Source of the DNA: Sporobacter sp963663605
GTDB taxonomy: Bacteria > Bacillota > Clostridia > Oscillospirales > Oscillospiraceae
Length of the DNA: 64,000 nucleotides
Assembly: GCA_963663605.2 (NCBI GenBank)
Contig: CAXXVF010000002.1
Location: 992,001-1,056,000 of the forward strand
Direction of reading: 5' to 3'
The translations under genes were made by a program, and so were the position numbers. Shown in pieces: positions 60,591-64,000 of the stretch. The notes below the pieces were generated by a model, which was not told the DNA's origin, ran no database searches, and worked only from the letters and a program-made list of their open reading frames with translations. Position 1 is the stretch's first letter, and every line of letters starts with the position of its first letter.

Positions 60591-63230
60591 ATGAAAAAAT
60601 ACGGTTTAAATGAGCTGCGCGAAATGTTTTTATCCTTCTTTGAGAGCAAGGGGCATCTTCGCCTGCCCAGTTTTTCACTGATACCGCAGAACGACGCGTC
60701 ACTGCTCCTCATCAATTCAGGCATGGCGCCCATGAAACCCTGGTTCACCGGGGAGCAGGAGCCGCCGAGACGCCGGATCTGCACCTGCCAGAAGTGCGTG
60801 CGCACCGGCGATATCGAAAATATCGGAAAAACCGCCCGGCACGGTACATATTTTGAGATGCTGGGCAATTTCTCCTTCGGCGATTATTTCAAGACCGAGG
60901 CGATCGCCTTGTGCTGGGAGTTTCTGACCGAGACCGTCGGGATCGATCCGGCGCGTCTTTACCCGTCCATCTATCTCGACGACGACGAGGCCTTTGAGAT
61001 ATGGAACAAGGAAATCGGTATCCAAAAAGAGCGTATTTTCCGGTTCGGCAAGGAGGATAACTTCTGGGAACACGGGGCCGGGCCGTGCGGGCCGTGCAGC
61101 GAGGTCTATTTCGACCGCGGGGCGGAATACGGCTGCGGCAAACCCGACTGTACGGTCGGCTGCGACTGTGACCGTTATATCGAAGTTTGGAACAACGTGT
61201 TTACCCAGTTTTATAACGACGGTAAAGGTAATTATTCGGATCTGACGCAGAAGAATATCGACACGGGCATGGGTCTCGAGCGCCTCGCCGTCGTCTGTCA
61301 GGGCGTCGACAGCCTGTTCGACGTCGACACTATCATGCGCATCACGAAAAAGGTCACGGAGCTCACCGGGGCGGCCTACGGCCAAAACCATGAGACCGAC
61401 GTCTCGCTGCGCGTCATCACCGACCATATCCGGTCGGCTACGATGCTCATCGGCGACAGCGTCCTGCCGTCGAACGAAGGCCGCGGCTACGTCCTGCGCC
61501 GACTGCTGCGGCGCGCGGCGCGCCACGGGAAGCTGCTCGGCGTTTCGGAACCGTTTTTATGGAAGGTCTGCCAGACCGTCATAGAGGAAAACAAAGACGC
61601 CTATCCCATGCTTCCGGAAAGGCAGGATTATATAATCCAGGTCATCCAAACGGAAGAAATAAATTTCAGCAAGACGATCGACGCCGGTATGAACATCCTG
61701 ACCGGCCTCCTGGACAAACTGCAGAAAAAGGGCGAAACGGTCTTCCCCGGAAGCGACGCCTTCAAACTCTACGACACTTACGGCTTCCCCGTCGATCTCA
61801 CGATCGAGATCGTCGAAGAAAAAGGCCTGACGCTTGACCGGGCGTCCTTCGACGGACTGATGGCGGAACAGCGCGAGCGCGCCCGCGCCGCCCGGGCGGC
61901 CCTGGGCGATCTGGCCTGGGCAGGGGTCGACCTCGGCCTGGACAACACGCCGACGGAGTTCGTCGGCTACGACATGCCGGGCGAAAAGTGCCACGTCCTC
62001 GCCATCGTCTCCGACGGCGAGCTGTGCTCATCGGTCCGAACGGGCGACGAGGCCGTCATTGTATTGGATAAAACGCCGTTTTACGCCGAGATGGGCGGAC
62101 AGTCCGCCGATTTCGGTACGATGTCCTGTCACGACGCTTTCTTCAAGGTCACGAACGTCCAGAAAAACAAGGGCGGTAAATACCTGCATTACGGCGTCGT
62201 GGTCGCCGGTGAACTCAATGTGGAATACGAGGTCATGGCGCTTATTGACGAGGAACGGCGCAACGCCATCCAGCGCGCGCACTCGGCCACGCATCTTTTA
62301 CACAAAGCACTCAAAACCGTTTTAGGCGACCACGTTCAACAGGCCGGTTCGCTCGTCGAGCCGGACAAGCTGCGGTTTGACTTCACGCATTTTTCCGCCG
62401 TGACGCCGGAAGAGCTCGCCGAGGTGGAAAACCAGGTCAATGCCGTCATTCTGGAAGGCCTCCCGATAAAAGTTGAAGAGATGTCGCTGGCGCAGGCTAA
62501 AAAATCCGGCGCGACGGCGCTTTTCGGAGAAAAATACGGCAAGACCGTGCGCGTTGTTAACATGGGCGCGTACTCCATGGAGCTGTGCGGCGGAACGCAT
62601 CTGGACAACACGGCCAAAGCAGGCATGTTCAATATCTTAAGCGAGTTCTCGGTCGCCTCCGGCGTGCGGCGCATCGAGGCCATCGTCGGCCGGGAAACGC
62701 TGCGCAGCGTCAACCACAACCGTGCGCTTCTCCAAAAACTCACGGGCGCCGTAAAAGCCGGCAGTCCGGAAGAACTGCCCGAAAAGCTTGAACAGCAGCT
62801 GGGCGAGCTGCGCGCGATGCGGCGCGCCGTCGATGTATACAGGTCGAAGGACTCCCAAAACGACGCCAGCCGTTTCCTTCTGGGCGCGCGGACCGTTGGC
62901 GGCTTGAATATCGTTACGGCCACCCTGGCCGACGTCAATACGGACAAGCTCCGCCGGATGGGCGATCATTTAAGGGACAAGGACGACGCGGTCGTCGCGG
63001 TATTGTCCACAGTCCACGACGGGAAAATCACATTCAACGCCGTCTGCGGCAAGGAAGCCGTGGCAAAAGGCGTACGCGCCGGCGACGTCATCAAGGCCGT
63101 TACAAAGATCTGCGGCGGCTCCGGCGGCGGCAAGCCCGATTCGGCCATGGGCGGCGGCAAAGACGTGTCGAAGCTCGACGACGCACTGGCCGCTACGGAC
63201 GATTTTGTCGCCGAAAAACTGGGGCTGTAA
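60591..63230 (+). CDS. alaS: alanyl-tRNA synthetase
   Basis: An 879-residue full-length AlaRS. The catalytic class II domain covers about 1-240, with FFESKGHLRLPSFSL, MAPMKPWFTG and CVRTGDIENIGKTARHGTYFEMLGNFSFGDYFK in overlapping positions. The editing domain (about 555-720) has zinc residues in HSATHLLHKAL (HxxxH) and ELCGGTHLDNT (CxxxH), needed to clear Ser and Gly mischarging. The C-terminal C-Ala/DHHA1 domain ends in SGGGKPDSAMGGGKDVSKLDDAL, with the usual glycine-rich motif. AGGAGG precedes the ATG. It has its own promoter; downstream is a repeat island. Confidence 0.97.
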   Translation: MKKYGLNELREMFLSFFESKGHLRLPSFSLIPQNDASLLLINSGMAPMKPWFTGEQEPPRRRICTCQKCVRTGDIENIGKTARHGTYFEMLGNFSFGDYFKTEAIALCWEFLTETVGIDPARLYPSIYLDDDEAFEIWNKEIGIQKERIFRFGKEDNFWEHGAGPCGPCSEVYFDRGAEYGCGKPDCTVGCDCDRYIEVWNNVFTQFYNDGKGNYSDLTQKNIDTGMGLERLAVVCQGVDSLFDVDTIMRITKKVTELTGAAYGQNHETDVSLRVITDHIRSATMLIGDSVLPSNEGRGYVLRRLLRRAARHGKLLGVSEPFLWKVCQTVIEENKDAYPMLPERQDYIIQVIQTEEINFSKTIDAGMNILTGLLDKLQKKGETVFPGSDAFKLYDTYGFPVDLTIEIVEEKGLTLDRASFDGLMAEQRERARAARAALGDLAWAGVDLGLDNTPTEFVGYDMPGEKCHVLAIVSDGELCSSVRTGDEAVIVLDKTPFYAEMGGQSADFGTMSCHDAFFKVTNVQKNKGGKYLHYGVVVAGELNVEYEVMALIDEERRNAIQRAHSATHLLHKALKTVLGDHVQQAGSLVEPDKLRFDFTHFSAVTPEELAEVENQVNAVILEGLPIKVEEMSLAQAKKSGATALFGEKYGKTVRVVNMGAYSMELCGGTHLDNTAKAGMFNILSEFSVASGVRRIEAIVGRETLRSVNHNRALLQKLTGAVKAGSPEELPEKLEQQLGELRAMRRAVDVYRSKDSQNDASRFLLGARTVGGLNIVTATLADVNTDKLRRMGDHLRDKDDAVVAVLSTVHDGKITFNAVCGKEAVAKGVRAGDVIKAVTKICGGSGGGKPDSAMGGGKDVSKLDDALAATDDFVAEKLGL

Positions 63231-63515
63231 AGCGCGCAAGCCTCTGCGCTTTTAGGGGCGTGGGGCGCGGACAAGGGACGATGTGGGCATCGTCCCCTAC
63301 GAAGACGAAGAAACTGCGGACGTCCGTCCCTACGTAATACGACGATGGCCCGGCGGGCGGGTTAAGACAATCCTCAGTCGGCACAGCTGACAGCTCCTTT
63401 CAAAAGGAGCCTTTGGCGGCTCAAGAGGCCGCAGGGAGAAAACCGTCTTCCAGGCGGGTCACAGGGCGCAGCCCTATTCCTTTAAGGGGCGGCGGGCGGG
63501 ATCAGATAAAACAAA
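63231..63515 (+). repeat. intergenic repeat mosaic
   Basis: A truncated module C start (GCGCAAGCCTCTGCGC), a REP-like hairpin at about 63276-63301 (GGGACGATG/CATCGTCCC-CTAC), a damaged copy (GGACGTCCGTCC-CTAC, about 63315-63333), module B (about 63371-63410, arms GTCGGC and GCTGAC with a G-U-type mismatch) and a module D variant (ACAGGGCGCAGCCCTAT, about 63460-63500). Confidence 0.82.
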
Positions 63516-63543
63516 TTTATTATACGGCATGGGAGGTAATACA

Positions 63544-63894
63544 ATGTCCGATTGTCTATTCTGCAAGATCGCGTCCGGGGAAATCCCCTCGACGAAACGT
63601 TATGAGGACGACGACGTCCTCGCATTCAACGACCTGTACCCGCAGGCGCCGGTGCATATACTCGTTATACCGAAAAAGCATATCGCCTGCGCGGCGGACA
63701 TAACGGCGGACAATTCCGCCCTCGTCGCCAAATGTTTCGAGGCGATCGCCAAGATCACCAAAGAGATTGGCGTCGACAAGGGGTTCCGCGTCATTACCAA
63801 CTGCGGCGCGGACGCCGGTCAGTCGGTCCACCACCTGCACTTTCACATCCTTGCCGGACGGAAGCTCGGCGAAAAGCTGTGCCCCGTAGATTAA
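63544..63894 (+). CDS. HIT-family protein (HINT/PKCI type)
   Basis: A 116-residue histidine-triad protein. It begins MSDCLFCKIASGEIPSTKRYEDDDVLAF with the CxxC of the Hint branch, has HILVIPKKHIACAAD, and the triad HHLHFHILAGRKLG near the C-terminus (HxHxHxx). Hint proteins hydrolyse AMP from phosphoramidates such as aminoacyl-AMP or lysyl-AMP. The family often lies near aminoacyl-tRNA synthetases, as alaS here, though a repeat island and a separate ribosome site divide them. The ATG at 63544 follows GGGAGG with 7-base spacing. Confidence 0.95.
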   Translation: MSDCLFCKIASGEIPSTKRYEDDDVLAFNDLYPQAPVHILVIPKKHIACAADITADNSALVAKCFEAIAKITKEIGVDKGFRVITNCGADAGQSVHHLHFHILAGRKLGEKLCPVD

Positions 63895-63913
63895 AACAGA
63901 AAGTCAATAAACA

Positions 63914-63943
63914 CCGCCCGCCTTTACGCGGGCGGCGTTTTTG
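63914..63943 (+). terminator. terminator of the HIT gene
   Basis: CGCCCGC and GCGGGCG pair around CTTTAC, with an extra CC/GG outside, followed by GTTTTTG. Confidence 0.88.
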
Positions 63944-63959
63944 ACTTAAGCCGATACAG

Positions 63960-63988
63960 TTTACAGCTTCCCTCAAATGGTATATAAT
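63960..63988 (+). promoter_or_regulatory. outgoing promoter at the right edge
   Basis: TTTACA (63960-63965), 17 bases, TATAAT (63983-63988). It points to a gene starting beyond the window. Confidence 0.65.
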
Positions 63989-64000
63989 AGGGGTATATAT

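Overview
The window looks like a chromosomal segment from a member of the Bacillota, class Clostridia, probably an uncultured gut-type lineage related to Oscillospiraceae. This is an inference from gene content. Supporting signs are a single-chain bacterial-type glycyl-tRNA synthetase, pyruvate phosphate dikinase, a split transketolase, an LtaS-type sulfatase, lipobox lipoproteins, sigma-A promoters close to TTGACA/TATAAT, strong AGGAGG ribosome binding sites and frequent TTG/GTG starts. Most genes are GC-rich. Three stretches are clearly AT-rich (about 31.8-33.2 kb, 43.1-44.9 kb and the IS at 54.4-56.0 kb) and look acquired. I saw no rRNA, tRNA or CRISPR array.

Layout. 1-4.1 kb: end of ruvX, a hot-dog thioesterase, and a zinc/manganese-type ABC operon (znuA-znuC-znuB) closing with its Fur-family regulator. 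5.2-13 kb: single genes (esterase, DUF169, Pr6Pr membrane protein, uroporphyrinogen-decarboxylase-like methyltransferase, two SDRs, a lipoprotein). 12.7-17 kb: a flavin/Fe-S oxidoreductase plus solute-binding lipoprotein operon opposite a LysR gene, with a perfect 12-bp inverted repeat over the LysR promoter. 17-31.6 kb: housekeeping (CNNM/CorC transporter, ppdK, mnmE, glyS-ltaS-transketolase operon, mnmG). 31.8-36 kb: accessory island with an AT-rich two-gene cassette (transmembrane protein and zinc ribbon), a DnaJ-membrane protein, a NYN-LOTUS protein, and a Phd antitoxin next to a frameshifted ParE toxin. 36-46.4 kb: methyltransferase, hydantoinase-like ATPase, DUF1848, UPF0180, MFS exporter, a PD-(D/E)XK-like defence-type protein and a GGDEF enzyme. 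47-52.5 kb: rpsO, pnp, an M16 peptidase and a phosphoribosyltransferase. 52.5-59.1 kb: lipoproteins of unknown function, an IS4-family element and a membrane-tethered XRE regulator. 59.2-64 kb: tadA, a CBS protein, alaS and a HIT protein.

The most striking feature is in the intergenic DNA. Many gaps hold mosaics of short hairpin repeats. The commonest type is a perfect hairpin followed at once by CTAC. On the minus strand this reads GTAG at the 5' foot of a hairpin, the signature of REP elements moved by RAYT/Y1 transposases. Stems differ between copies yet stay fully complementary. Two further hairpin families show the same compensatory changes. Gene fossils (a second ppdK 3' end, and a fused tadA/phosphoribosyltransferase fragment) show that the intergenic regions have been rearranged repeatedly.
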